A stretch of 24,930 bases of DNA from the NCBI GenBank assembly GCA_900542965.1, contig UQPY01000033.1, forward strand, positions 1 through 24,930. The letters are read 5' to 3'. Below the pieces are notes generated by a model. That model did no database searches and was not told where the DNA came from. It saw only the letters and a program-made list of their open reading frames with translations. The position numbers and the translations under genes were made by a program. This DNA comes from an uncultured Collinsella sp. (GTDB lineage: Bacteria > Actinomycetota > Coriobacteriia > Coriobacteriales > Coriobacteriaceae). Below, one piece after another: positions 1 through 7,345 of the stretch. The number at the start of each line of letters is the position of its first letter. The first letter of the stretch is position 1.

Positions 1-74
1 GCGCATTCGGCGAGATGCGTTTGCGAAAGTGGTCAATTTTAGATTAGCGCTAACACCTATGGCCACGCGAGAGC

Positions 75-180
75 CTACTCCAGCGCTTTCGGATCCCATT
101 CGAACCCTTCGGCCTGCCGCCTTATCGCCGGGTCGATGCACTTCTTGACGAGCTCAAGCGCCGCGGCCGCGCGGTGCAAG
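75..180 (-). pseudogene. possible 3' remnant of an unidentified gene
   Basis: This minus-strand frame ends in a stop at 75 and reads an acidic, protein-like C-terminus (ALELVKKCIDPAIRR, then EGFEWDPKALE). The codons have GC-rich third positions, unlike the AT-richer GmrSD fragment just upstream on the same strand. The same frame continues upstream only as an out-of-frame shadow of that gene. It could be the tail of a gene whose front was lost by rearrangement near 180. I do not recognise the family. Positions 1-74 hold nothing I can support. Confidence 0.25.
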
Positions 181-767
181 CTAGTGGATGACCATTTCAA
201 ACAAATCTTTCGCGATAAAATCAACGCGCTTCTTAACGTCAAAACAACCATTCGCATAGCGTTTAGCAAAAGCTCTTGTAGTGGCATAACGCGATTCAGC
301 GTATATGGGCAGCTTTTCCTTAAGCGATTTGTCTTTACATTTCGCGTTAAGTCGCTCTTCTAGCATGAGCAAGTTCCCAATAATCGAGTTTTCCTGAGCC
401 TGCGAATCCGGAAGAATGTGCTCTATTGTGAATGCCTCAGAAACCCTAACACCAGACTTAAGCTCCTCGAGCAAGGCAAGGACCAACTTGCAGCGATCCT
501 TCAACTTTGTTTCGCTATACAACGGCCACGAATGAGACCATCCAAGCGAAAGGAGATTAATTCGAAATGTTTCTTCTGAAGGCAGTTTTTCGTTAAAACT
601 ATTTTTCCACTCATCTAACACTTGCTGGGTGCAGTTCAACTCGATTGCGTATGAGTGTTTCACGATCGAATCCGATAGGTGGTTCGACTCCATTCCCCCG
701 ATTATCTTATAGCAAATATAGAACCGGTAAATAAATCCAATCGCATCATCATACTGCTCGCTCGTCC
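181..767 (-). pseudogene. GmrSD-type restriction protein, C-terminal (DUF1524/HNH) fragment
   Basis: The open frame runs from the IS junction at about 767 to the stop at 181. Counting from the internal ATG at 693, it carries the DUF1524 signature: TIEHILPDS (His92), Asn102, then GNLLMLEERLN with Asn116, followed by a basic helical tail. In the GmrSD family this HNH-like region is the nuclease half of enzymes that cut modified (glucosylated or hydroxymethylated) phage DNA. Upstream of Met693 the frame stays open (DAIGFIYRFYICYKI), resembling the helical linker seen in these proteins. The matching N-terminal piece lies across an IS30 element at 2398-2748. The two pieces total about 310 residues against roughly 550-700 for intact family members (from memory), so part of DUF262 and most of the linker are gone. 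Almost certainly inactive. Confidence 0.8.
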
Positions 768-792
768 TTGATTATCAACTTCATCCGAACAC
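768..792 (+). repeat. IS30 left terminal inverted repeat (proposed)
   Basis: Pairs with 2377-2401 in reverse complement, 18 of 25 positions. The strongest blocks are TTGATT at the outer end and CCGAACAC at 785-792. Confidence 0.55.
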
Positions 793-794
793 CT

Positions 795-830
795 CCCACA
801 TTCATCCGCACATGTGCGGATGAATGTGGG
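795..830. repeat. perfect 36-bp palindrome upstream of the transposase gene
   Basis: Two 18-base arms (CCCACATTCATCCGCACA and its exact complement) meet with no spacer at 812/813. The palindrome lies inside the left end of the IS, 54 bp before the preferred transposase start. It could be a transposase or repressor operator, or an RNA hairpin that masks translation when transcription enters from outside. Function is inferred. Confidence 0.9.
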
Positions 831-883
831 AACCCGATACCCTGAGGGCCGGACCGGCCGGCCCCGGGAGATCGGAGGACGGC

Positions 884-2176
884 ATGTCCGGAAAGAAGAA
901 TAGGGGCTCCGCGAGGGCGGTCCCGAGGGCCTACGGAAGGCTCACGAGGCACGAGCGGGACACGGTCCAGAGGATGCTGGAGCGCGGGGCCTCGTGCAGG
1001 GAGATCGCGAGGGAGCTGGGCAGGTCGCCCTCGACGGTGAGCGCCGAGGTGGCGTCGCACAGGTTCGTGACGGCGCCGAAGGCCAGGCGCGGCGAGCGCG
1101 TGGACGCCTCCGCCGACCTGTCGGCGGCCTGCACGCGCCTGGCGGCGTGGCCGCGATGCTGCAACGGCTGCGGCCGGTACCGCGCGATCGGCTGCAAGCG
1201 CCGCCCCCACGTCTTCTACGAGGCCCGGGCCGCGCAGCTGTGCGCCGACTCGGTCCTCGTCTCGTCCAGGCGCGGGATAGACGCCGACGAGCCCGCCGCC
1301 GCGGCCAGGCTGGAGGCCATCAGGGACTGCCTGCGCCGGGGGCTCTCGCCCGAGCAGATGGCGGCGCGCAACGGCGGCCCGGTGGACCTGTCTCCCTCGA
1401 CCATCTACCGCTGGGTCTCGGCGGGCTACGACGGCATGACCAACATGGAGCTCAGGCGCAAGGTCGGCTACAGGCCGAGGAAGCGCGCCGCGGGCCGGGC
1501 GGCCACGCGCCGCTCCGCCCGCAGGTCATACGCCGCGTTCCTCGCCCTCGGGGAGGACGCGTGCGCCGCGGCCTGGGAGATGGACACCGTCGAGGGGGCC
1601 CGGGAGGACTCCGCCTGCCTGCTCACGCTGCTGCACCGCCCCAGCAGGCTCCAGCTCGCGCTGCCGCTGGAGGAGAAGACCGCCGGGTGCGTCGCGGACG
1701 CCCTGGAGGGCATCCGGGCCATCCTCGGCGCCGACGGGACGCGCCGCATGTTCCGCGCCGTCCTCACCGACAACGGCGCCGAGTTCTCCGACGAGGCGGC
1801 GGTCGCGGCGCTGCTCGGCGAGGGGCCGGGCGAGACGAGGCTGTTCTACTGCGACCCCGGGCGCAGCGACCAGAAGGGCGCCTGCGAGCGCAACCACGTC
1901 GAGATCAGGAAGCTGCTGCCCAAGGGCGCCGGGCTCAGGTTCGACCGGCTCGCCCCGGCGGACCTGGCGCTGGCCATGTCGCACGTGAACTCCGAGCCCC
2001 GCGGCGCGCTCGGCTTCTCGACGCCCGCGCGCGCCTTCAGGGCGATGCTCGGGGAGGACGCGGCGGCGCTGCTGGACGCCTACGGCGTGGGGGACGTGGC
2101 GCTCGGCGACCTCGACCTGACGCCGGGGCTCATCGAGAGGGCGCGCGCCGAGAGGGGCGATGCCCCGCTGGCCTAG
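884..2176 (+). CDS. IS30-family DDE transposase
   Basis: This 430-residue protein catalyses cut-and-join transposition of the element. Near the N-terminus is a helix-turn-helix typical of IS30 (LTRHERDTVQRMLERG, then IARELGRSPSTVSAEV). A cysteine cluster follows (RCCNGCGRYRAIGCKRR), probably zinc-binding. A second helix-turn-helix-like stretch (LRRGLSPEQMA, SPSTIYRWV) precedes the catalytic core. The core has the expected acidic triad: Asp234 in WEMDTVEG, Asp296 in LTDNGAEF and Glu335 in KGACERNHVE. The ATG at 884 was chosen over the in-frame ATG at 824 because a strong ribosome site (GGAGG, 874-878) sits 5 bases before it, and the upstream start lies inside the 36-bp palindrome. The gene appears intact, so the element may be active. 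Confidence 0.93.
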   Translation: MSGKKNRGSARAVPRAYGRLTRHERDTVQRMLERGASCREIARELGRSPSTVSAEVASHRFVTAPKARRGERVDASADLSAACTRLAAWPRCCNGCGRYRAIGCKRRPHVFYEARAAQLCADSVLVSSRRGIDADEPAAAARLEAIRDCLRRGLSPEQMAARNGGPVDLSPSTIYRWVSAGYDGMTNMELRRKVGYRPRKRAAGRAATRRSARRSYAAFLALGEDACAAAWEMDTVEGAREDSACLLTLLHRPSRLQLALPLEEKTAGCVADALEGIRAILGADGTRRMFRAVLTDNGAEFSDEAAVAALLGEGPGETRLFYCDPGRSDQKGACERNHVEIRKLLPKGAGLRFDRLAPADLALAMSHVNSEPRGALGFSTPARAFRAMLGEDAAALLDAYGVGDVALGDLDLTPGLIERARAERGDAPLA

Positions 2177-2376
2177 CCTGGAAGAAAAACGGAATAGACG
2201 GACCGACCGTCCGGCTGAGTCTGGGAAGAGGTGCCGGGCGGCGGGCGGAGCATGGCCACCGGACCTATCGAAACACATCTCCACCGTTCCTTCAACTGGG
2301 AAAATGCCGCCCCCGGGGGCCCGGATGGGGCCTCGGGGGCGTTCGGCTAGCTGCGGGAACGGCCTATCCGCTCAAA

Positions 2377-2401
2377 GTGTTCGGCTGAGATCGGAAATCA
2401 A
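2377..2401 (-). repeat. IS30 right terminal inverted repeat (proposed)
   Basis: The reverse complement begins TTGATT and contains CCGAACAC, matching the left end at 18 of 25 positions. The 200 bp between the transposase stop and this repeat has no open frame I would call. Confidence 0.55.
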
Positions 2402-2748
2402 CCATCTATCGCCACTAGATATTTTTTTGTGCCATTAGCGTGGTTAATCATATTCCTTTTCTTGAAAGCGAACATGAGGCTAGACAGCAAGAGCGTTAGG
2501 GTAATAACTCTTTGTTGACCATCAATTATTGTAAAAACCCCGAGGCTGTCTTCTTCTTCTTCCTCCATCAGCACTATCGAACCGATGAAATGCGACGTAG
2601 CAACTTCCTCTGTCACAAGCTTGATGTCTTCGAATAGATCTTTCCAGTTATGCTCATCCCACACGTAAGCGCGCTGATTGCGAGGGATTCTATAGATTGA
2701 GTCATTAAGCAGCTTTCCAACCGTACTCTGACGTGCTTCAAATGCCAT
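2398..2748 (-). pseudogene. GmrSD-type restriction protein, N-terminal (DUF262) fragment
   Basis: Residues 1-116 of a DUF262 protein end at a stop created where the frame runs into the IS. Recognisable motifs are IPRNQRAYVWDEHNW at 21-35 and FTIIDGQQRVITL at 72-84; the DGQQR box is the hallmark of the nucleotide-hydrolysing half of GmrS/GmrSD enzymes. ATG at 2748 is preferred over 2769 because AAGGGA lies 5 bases before it. The remaining piece of this gene is at 181-767, beyond the IS. The protein breaks about 36 residues after DGQQR, so much of the DUF262 fold and the linker are absent from both fragments. That implies a deletion in addition to the insertion. This was a defence gene against modified phage DNA and is now broken. 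Confidence 0.82.
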
Positions 2749-2869
2749 GTTGATCCCTTGCCTTCGCAATAGTTTTGTCGGCCTTGCCGCCTCTCGGCGT
2801 CACCAACGCCTTCGCTACAATAAAAGTCGGCACATCGCCGAGCAGGGCCGCCTTTTCGCTCGCGAACAT
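2738..2869 (-). CDS. possible 43-residue ORF or 3' gene remnant upstream of the GmrSD gene
   Basis: A minus-strand frame from ATG 2869 (starting MFASEKAALLGDVP) ends with a TGA overlapping the first codons of the GmrSD fragment. That close overlap is typical of co-translated genes. The frame is closed by a TGA 12 codons before the ATG, so either it is a short gene or the front of a longer one has been lost. I do not recognise the product. Coding status is uncertain. Confidence 0.25.
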   Translation of the reverse strand: MFASEKAALLGDVPTFIVAKALVTPRGGKADKTIAKARDQHGI

Positions 2870-3351
2870 GCCGACTGCCCCAATCAATCTCCGTCGCTGC
2901 CATCATCGTCGATTAACCAACATGTCAGCAGCAGGCAATCGTCACGTCCACAGTCCATTCTATATGCCGGCTGAGCATGGGGCGAATCTTAATCGCCAAG
3001 ATATCCAGGAAGCCCGAGCTTCCAGGGAAATGCCTTCAGACGCCTTACGTTGGGTAGGCCCCCTACAGAGATCTATTGGCCGTGCACCGCAAACAACGCG
3101 TTAGGCCGTTGCACGCAATCGGCCAGCCACCCAGCATCCCCAATCCGCACCACAACTCCCTACCCCGCTCCAGCCATCGTCATCTCCATACAGTGTCCAA
3201 ACCCACACCAATAAAACCAACCCACGCAACAAGCAGCCCTCGCTTAGCAACCCAAACACCACCACAAGCCAGCAAGCAATCACCAGTCTGCGTTCGCAAC
3301 ATCGCTTGGAACGGCAAATGCTTACCGCGCCCTTGAAACACGCCAAACTCG
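2870..3351. other. intergenic stretch without a supported gene
   Basis: Open frames here are short, overlap each other on both strands and show no family motif. Between about 3135 and 3290 the plus strand is strikingly poor in G and rich in C and A, a local strand asymmetry. A minus-strand frame there reads hydrophobic residues (LVIACWLVVVFGLL) but has no ribosome site or homology I can name. It may be decayed DNA from an earlier defence island. Confidence 0.5.
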
Positions 3352-3380
3352 TCTACAACCTGCGGTTTTTCGTTTATACT
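3352..3380 (+). promoter_or_regulatory. predicted promoter of the transglutaminase gene
   Basis: TCTACA (3352-3357) and TATACT (3375-3380) are separated by 17 bp, a good sigma-70-type match, about 66 bp before the ATG at 3447. AAAAGGGG just upstream of the ATG is the ribosome site. Confidence 0.5.
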
Positions 3381-3446
3381 GCAATCGTTGAAATGCCGGT
3401 ACGCTTGCAGAATCGTACCTGTTCCGATTACAGAAAAGGGGCCGTC

Positions 3447-5153
3447 ATGCGTAAGCCTGCCTCCTGCGTCCTTTCCATCGCGCTCTCGCTCGCAATGACG
3501 GTTGGTTTTATCCCGTCACCCGCGCTTGCCGAAATCGCCAGTGCGCCAGAACCCGCCGCGCAAAGCGCCGGCAAACCTAACGAGAGCCCAGCCGAAACCA
3601 CGTCGGGCCAAGCCCGGGCAAACGATCAAATCAGCGCCGCCTCCGGCACCAATGTAACGGCCAACGCAACGCAGCCGATCGACGCCAGCATGTTCAGTAT
3701 CGAGGACACCGACATTCGCTACACGGGCAATCCCGTGATGCCCACCGTCACGTCGTCGACCGTGCCGAGCGACCAGTACACTGTCGCCTACGAGAACAAC
3801 GTAGCCATCGGTCAGGCGACCGCCGTTGTGACCGCCGACGACCAGAACTACAGCGGCACCTGCGCGATCCCATTTGAAATCAAACCGGCGAACGCGGCCG
3901 CGAACTACCAGCACAGCACCACCGCGCAAAGCGGCGACATCACGCTCACCGTCCAATAGAACGACCCGAGGCTCGGCCAGGAGACCACGTTCCATGTGAC
4001 TGCGACGGGCGGAAGCGGTGCGTACCAATTCCGCATGGACGCACCGACGTATATGGATCCCGACGGTAGCAGCGAAAGCGTTGCCGACCCCAGCCGTAAC
4101 CAGTGGCAGCAATACACCGGCGAATGCACATCGCACGACTACCAGTTCGAAATGACCGCTAGCGGCACCTATTACCTGCGCTTTTACCTGATGGATAAGG
4201 CGGCCGGCGTGTACTATCTGCGCTCAAACGTGTTTGCGAGCGCGAACGACGACGCCTATCCGGCGGTCAGCGCCATCGTGAAGTCCGCAGTCGACAAATG
4301 CAGCGCCGATACCGACGGGTCCGACTACGCCCGCGCCCTGTGGCTCCACGACTGGACGCTCGACCAGCTGGAGTACGACCACAACCTCAACTGGTGCTCG
4401 GCCGAAAGCGGCCTCACGCGCCACCAGGGCACCTGCGAGAGCTACCAGCGCATCTACTCCAAGCTCCTTGACGCAGCGGGTATCGTCAACGGCCGCATCA
4501 CCGGCAACGGCCACACCTGGAACGCCGTAAAGATCGACGGCAAATGGTGCCAGATGGACCTAACCTGGGACGACACCAGCGACAACTGGTACGGAGACCT
4601 GGACCAGCGCCATCTGTACTTTGGCCTGACCGACGAGCTCATGGCAATCGCCCACTCCGACCACACGGCTAACTACCAGAAGGACGGCTACGCCTACCGC
4701 TCGACCGACCTGTCCAACAATTACTTTGTGCGAAACGGCAAGGCCGATGAATGGGCAGAAAAGTATGCCGAGCGCATTCAGCAACACTTGGATGCCAAAG
4801 AAGAGAGCTTTTCTATTGATGCTGATAATCAGTCTTTCCCGCCGAGCATCTCGGGAATTCAGAATGGGATTGTTGCGCATGCGATGAATCAGAAAGAGTG
4901 GGAGACTGGTGGCGCCAAGGTTGAGCTTACTGCGGCATCAAACGTCGCCAAGCAATCGAACAGCAAATGGAACACTAAATACGAACTAAAGGCTGAATAC
5001 AAAGCAGCGGCATTGGAAAGGGTCATTGACGACGGCCCCTACCGCCTGGCGAGCTCCCTCGACGGCTCCATGGCCGTCGCGGCCTCGGCGTCGGGCTGCT
5101 CGCTGTCGCCGGGCGCCCTCAGAAATCATGTGCTACAATTGCAAACAAGTTAG
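3447..5153 (+). pseudogene. secreted transglutaminase-like surface protein, interrupted by an in-frame TAG
   Basis: One reading frame of 568 codons is interrupted only by TAG at 3957-3959 (codon 171). It opens with a signal peptide (MRKPASCVLSIALSLAMTVG, cleavage likely after SPALA). A low-complexity linker and an Ig-like or beta-sandwich module (YTGNPVMP to FEIKPAN) follow. After the stop come another beta domain and a transglutaminase core with an intact triad: Cys330 in GTCESYQR, His356 in NGHTWNAV and Asp371 in MDLTWDD. Near the C-terminus, DDGPYRLASSLDGSMAV looks like the start of a ricin-like or similar repeat domain and then runs off-frame to a stop at 5151. Without readthrough only a secreted 170-residue N-terminal piece is made. 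Codon 171 was probably Trp (TGG to TAG), since VQWNDP-like text fits; this is inference. In the cell it would act at the surface. Confidence 0.75.
5131..5139 (+). promoter_or_regulatory. extended -10 promoter for the structured RNA and abi gene
   Basis: TGCTACAAT contains an extended TG motif one base before a good -10 hexamer (TACAAT, 5134-5139). No -35 match is seen, as is common for extended -10 promoters. Transcription would start near 5146. The promoter sits inside the degraded 3' end of the upstream gene. Confidence 0.5.
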
Positions 5154-5198
5154 CCCCGGTACGACCGCTGATTCAAGTCGCCGGGGCTCAATTATTTT
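5146..5198 (+). ncRNA. short structured RNA with terminator-like hairpin upstream of the Abi_2 gene
   Basis: The hairpin has an outer 8-bp stem (AGCCCCGG 5152-5159 with CCGGGGCT 5181-5188), a 2-base bulge, and an inner 4-bp stem (CGAC 5162-5165 with GTCG 5177-5180) closing an 11-base loop. A U-rich tail (ATTATTTT) follows, then at once the ribosome site and start of the Abi_2 gene. The layout is promoter, compact hairpin, partial terminator, HEPN gene. From memory, AbiF/Abi_2 genes are often preceded by a conserved non-coding RNA that can act as antitoxin; this may be that RNA, or simply an attenuator. The structure is seen; the role is inferred. Confidence 0.5.
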
Positions 5199-5215
5199 CT
5201 GAGGAAAGGTCTCCA

Positions 5216-5944
5216 ATGCCGAACGCTCCGAAGATAAACCGGGCGCACGTCATATCTTGGCTTTCTGAACCCCGATATAGCAAATATCTCGAAGTAACAC
5301 GAGGCGATGACGCCGTCGCACTCAGCCTCTACCTCTGGAACATCGGTCTTGCGCAGGCCGTCTTGAAAGACGTCTCGTTCTTCGAGGTCGCCCTCAGAAA
5401 CGCGTACGACAGGGCAATATCTTCCACCTGGAGCGGGTCCGACCACTGGCTGTTCGACGGCGCCTCTCCCGTAAGACGCCCGATCCTCAGGACGAATAAA
5501 CGCGGACAGATCAACGACGCCAACAGACTGAACAGGAATTCGATCGACCATCTGAGAAACGGCCTTCGCGAGAACGCGACCGCAGACGATATCGTCTCTA
5601 ACCTCACGTTGGGTTTCTGGGCCCACATGACGGACCGCAGCCATGAACGCGATTTGTGGATCCCAATCATCCATAAGGCATGGCCAAAGGGAGCAGACCG
5701 AAACGACATCAATGAACGGATAGCGGGAATCAACAAGATCCGCAATCGCGCCGCTCACCACGAGCACCTCTTCGCACATGCGGGATGCGAATGCGGGACT
5801 TTGCGATCGTGCCGAAACGCCGCTTTGCTGTTCGCTCAGCTTGAGCCAATTGCGCACAGCTATGTTTACGAGGGAAGCATCAATAGATGCTCGGTCGACA
5901 ATTACCTGGAGGAGCACCCAGCCCCTTGCGACGTTGCTGTCTGA
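5216..5944 (+). CDS. Abi_2/AbiF-like HEPN abortive-infection protein
   Basis: A 242-residue protein of the Abi_2 (AbiD/AbiF) type. Family hallmarks in order are FFEVALRNAYDRAI at 55-68, LTLGFWAHMTDR at 130-141, and the C-terminal HEPN ribonuclease motif IRNRAAHHEHLF at 175-186, with Arg176 and His181/182 as the expected R-x4-H catalytic pair. HEPN proteins of this class cleave RNA and stop growth when phage infection is sensed. The ATG at 5216 is supported by GAGGAAAGG at 5201-5209. The gene stands alone apart from the structured RNA just upstream, which could restrain it. The C-terminal tail after about 187 is cysteine-rich and less typical. Expected location is the cytoplasm. The family call is firm; the phage-defence role here is inferred. 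Confidence 0.87.
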   Translation: MPNAPKINRAHVISWLSEPRYSKYLEVTRGDDAVALSLYLWNIGLAQAVLKDVSFFEVALRNAYDRAISSTWSGSDHWLFDGASPVRRPILRTNKRGQINDANRLNRNSIDHLRNGLRENATADDIVSNLTLGFWAHMTDRSHERDLWIPIIHKAWPKGADRNDINERIAGINKIRNRAAHHEHLFAHAGCECGTLRSCRNAALLFAQLEPIAHSYVYEGSINRCSVDNYLEEHPAPCDVAV

Positions 5945-6005
5945 GAAAACCCACGTACGCAAGCCCCCGTAAGAATCACCCCTCTCCAAGCCACGCGCTA
6001 CAAAT

Positions 6006-6104
6006 CCCAGCGGAAATCTGGGAGTGACTGAAGGAGCGATCCGCGGGTTTTGCGAATCAATTGAGTCATTCCAAAAAAACCGCGGATTAGAGGGTTGATT
6101 CGCA
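6006..6104. repeat. block of ordered, interleaved inverted repeats
   Basis: After a small hairpin (CCCAG 6006-6010 with CTGGG 6018-6022), three segments are followed by their own complements in the same order. C is 6021-6032 with C' 6061-6072 (10 of 12). A is 6039-6046 with A' 6080-6087 (8 of 8). B is 6051-6060 with B' 6095-6104 (10 of 10, TGCGAATCAA). The order C A B C' A' B' cannot fold as nested hairpins: it gives a pseudoknot or mutually exclusive stems. It lies in the 3' region of the abi gene. Confidence 0.75.
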
Positions 6105-6134
6105 TCTTTAGTAATTAGAACTGTTCGTTCAATA

Positions 6135-6170
6135 GTAGGGGCACGCCGGCGTTAGCCGGTGCGCCCCTAC
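6135..6170. terminator. bidirectional terminator between convergent genes
   Basis: A long hairpin starts GTAGGGGC (6135-6142) and ends GCCCCTAC (6163-6170), with a GC-rich, slightly mismatched upper stem and a GTTA loop. Short T-runs follow on the plus side. It lies between the plus-strand abi gene and the minus-strand LPKTA gene. Confidence 0.65.
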
Positions 6171-6223
6171 TTTGGGAAACATAAAACTCGCTTTTAATCG
6201 GTTGCCTACGCTGCATTCGCCTC

Positions 6224-7345
6224 TCACCTCGTCCAGCCGAAACAGGCGCCACTGCGGAGGCGTGCGGCACCTAGAAGCGCCGTCCCCAGCAGGAATAGCG
6301 CTAAGGAGGAGGCGATCCAGTTGCTGTCGGCGGTCTTGGGGAGCGTGGCGGCGGCGCTGGCGGTCCTGGCCTTGGATGGCGTGGTCGCCGTGGTCTTTGC
6401 CACGGTCGTTTTGGTTGTCGTGGTTGCCTTGGGCGTCGTGGCCGCGGGCTTCGAATCGGGATCCGTCGCGGACCCGGCACCGGGCCGCCCGACGGCAGGG
6501 CCGGCGCCACCGGCCGGCTCGCCCGCGCCGCCGGGCGACTCGCGCCCGTCGTCCTCCCCCGCCGGCGCCGTGGCGCCCTCGGGCTCAACCACCACATGCG
6601 GCGCCATGGCCCCGGAGGCATCCACCACGCCGCCGGTGCCGAAGGCCCCGGCCGCAGGCGTCACGAACCGTGCGGACACGAGCGACCCGCCCGCGCATCC
6701 GACACCACCATCGGCACCGGTCGCATCGAGCCACGAGGCATCGACGGAAAGCCTGCAACCGGCCGGGCCGACGCCCGCGTCCTGCAGGTACACGCCGTAG
6801 GCATGCGCGCCGGCGGCGGGCGCGGCACCGACGGCGACGACGCGCCCGCCGCCGCGCACGGCCATGTCGCCGGCGATTACGCCCGCCACGGCCTCGTCCG
6901 TAATATCGGCCCCATCCGCCCGGGCATCGACGGTGCAGCCGTCCACCGCGAGCGCCCGCAAGACGTGGATCGCGCACTGCGAGCCCGATGCCGACAGGGA
7001 CCCAGTGCCGCGGAGCGTCAGGCCGCCCCACACCTCCATGCCGCACTGCGTGATGTCCGCATCGGGCGCATGCGACTCAGTCACCGAGTTGTGCCCGGAA
7101 AGAGTCACGACCAGGTCGCTGTCGGCGCCGATGGCGTCGCCCGCGTAGCCGTTGAGCTCCAGGCGGCCGGCATCGGTCCAAGCCCAGCCGGGGCCCGACA
7201 CGCCCGGCTCGAAGTACGTCGCGCCAGCGATGAACAGGCTCTCCGCGCCCGCGGCATAGGAAGGCCCGCCCAGCAAAACGCATAGGCAGGCCATGGCAGC
7301 GATCGCGATGTGATGACGGCTGGCGTGGGACTCGGCGGCAAACAT
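6224..7345 (-). CDS. LPKTA cell-wall-anchored surface protein
   Basis: A 373-residue protein. ATG at 7345 was chosen because GGAG (complement of 7351-7354) lies 5 bases before it; a GTG at 7384 is in frame but has a poorer site. The N-terminus is a signal peptide (hydrophobic core AIAAMACLCVLLGG, cleavage near SYAAGA). The central part is glycine- and alanine-rich with repeated beta-strand-like text (GGLTLRGTGSLSASG, DGCTVDAR, GGGRVVAVG), suggesting a right-handed beta-helix. A Pro/Thr/Lys-rich wall-spanning stretch follows. The end is a sortase signal: LPKTA at 335-339, a hydrophobic segment, then an Arg-containing tail. The protein is probably displayed on the cell surface; its ligand is unknown. 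Its downstream end meets the shared terminator at 6135-6170. Confidence 0.82.
   Translation of the reverse strand: MFAAESHASRHHIAIAAMACLCVLLGGPSYAAGAESLFIAGATYFEPGVSGPGWAWTDAGRLELNGYAGDAIGADSDLVVTLSGHNSVTESHAPDADITQCGMEVWGGLTLRGTGSLSASGSQCAIHVLRALAVDGCTVDARADGADITDEAVAGVIAGDMAVRGGGRVVAVGAAPAAGAHAYGVYLQDAGVGPAGCRLSVDASWLDATGADGGVGCAGGSLVSARFVTPAAGAFGTGGVVDASGAMAPHVVVEPEGATAPAGEDDGRESPGGAGEPAGGAGPAVGRPGAGSATDPDSKPAATTPKATTTTKTTVAKTTATTPSKARTASAAATLPKTADSNWIASSLALFLLGTALLGAARLRSGACFGWTR

Larger units (their letters stand above)
768..2401 (+). mobile_element. IS30-family insertion sequence
   Basis: A 1.6-kb element with one transposase gene (884-2176) separates the two halves of a GmrSD-type gene. 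The proposed ends are imperfect inverted repeats of about 25 bp with 18 matches, sharing TTGATT at the tip and CCGAACAC inside. CC flanks both ends (766-767 and 2402-2403), which would suit the 2-3 bp target duplications typical of IS30, but this is weak. A repeated ATCAAC (774-779, 2397-2402) is an alternative duplication, but collapsing it leaves in-frame stops in the host gene. The element favours AGG arginine codons and has very high GC, unlike the disrupted gene, as expected of a recent import. Exact boundaries are uncertain by a few bases. Confidence 0.75.

Noticed and set aside
994..2388. 464-residue alternative frame inside the IS30 element
   Set aside because: Arg/Gly/Pro/Ala-rich composition typical of a shifted frame in very GC-rich DNA; the transposase frame carries the DDE motifs.
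774..2402. ATCAAC as 6-bp target-site duplication of the IS
   Set aside because: Joining the flanks through it puts TGA TAA in the GmrSD frame, and the repeat overlaps the terminal inverted repeats, so it is more likely a coincidence or part of the ends.
3957..3959. TAG recoding (for example pyrrolysine) in the transglutaminase
   Set aside because: No recoding element or machinery is visible and a single nonsense mutation is simpler; kept only as a remote option in the findings.
6172..6903. 243-residue Arg/Pro-rich plus-strand frame opposite the LPKTA gene
   Set aside because: Composition artefact of the GC-rich antisense strand; no motif and no ribosome site.
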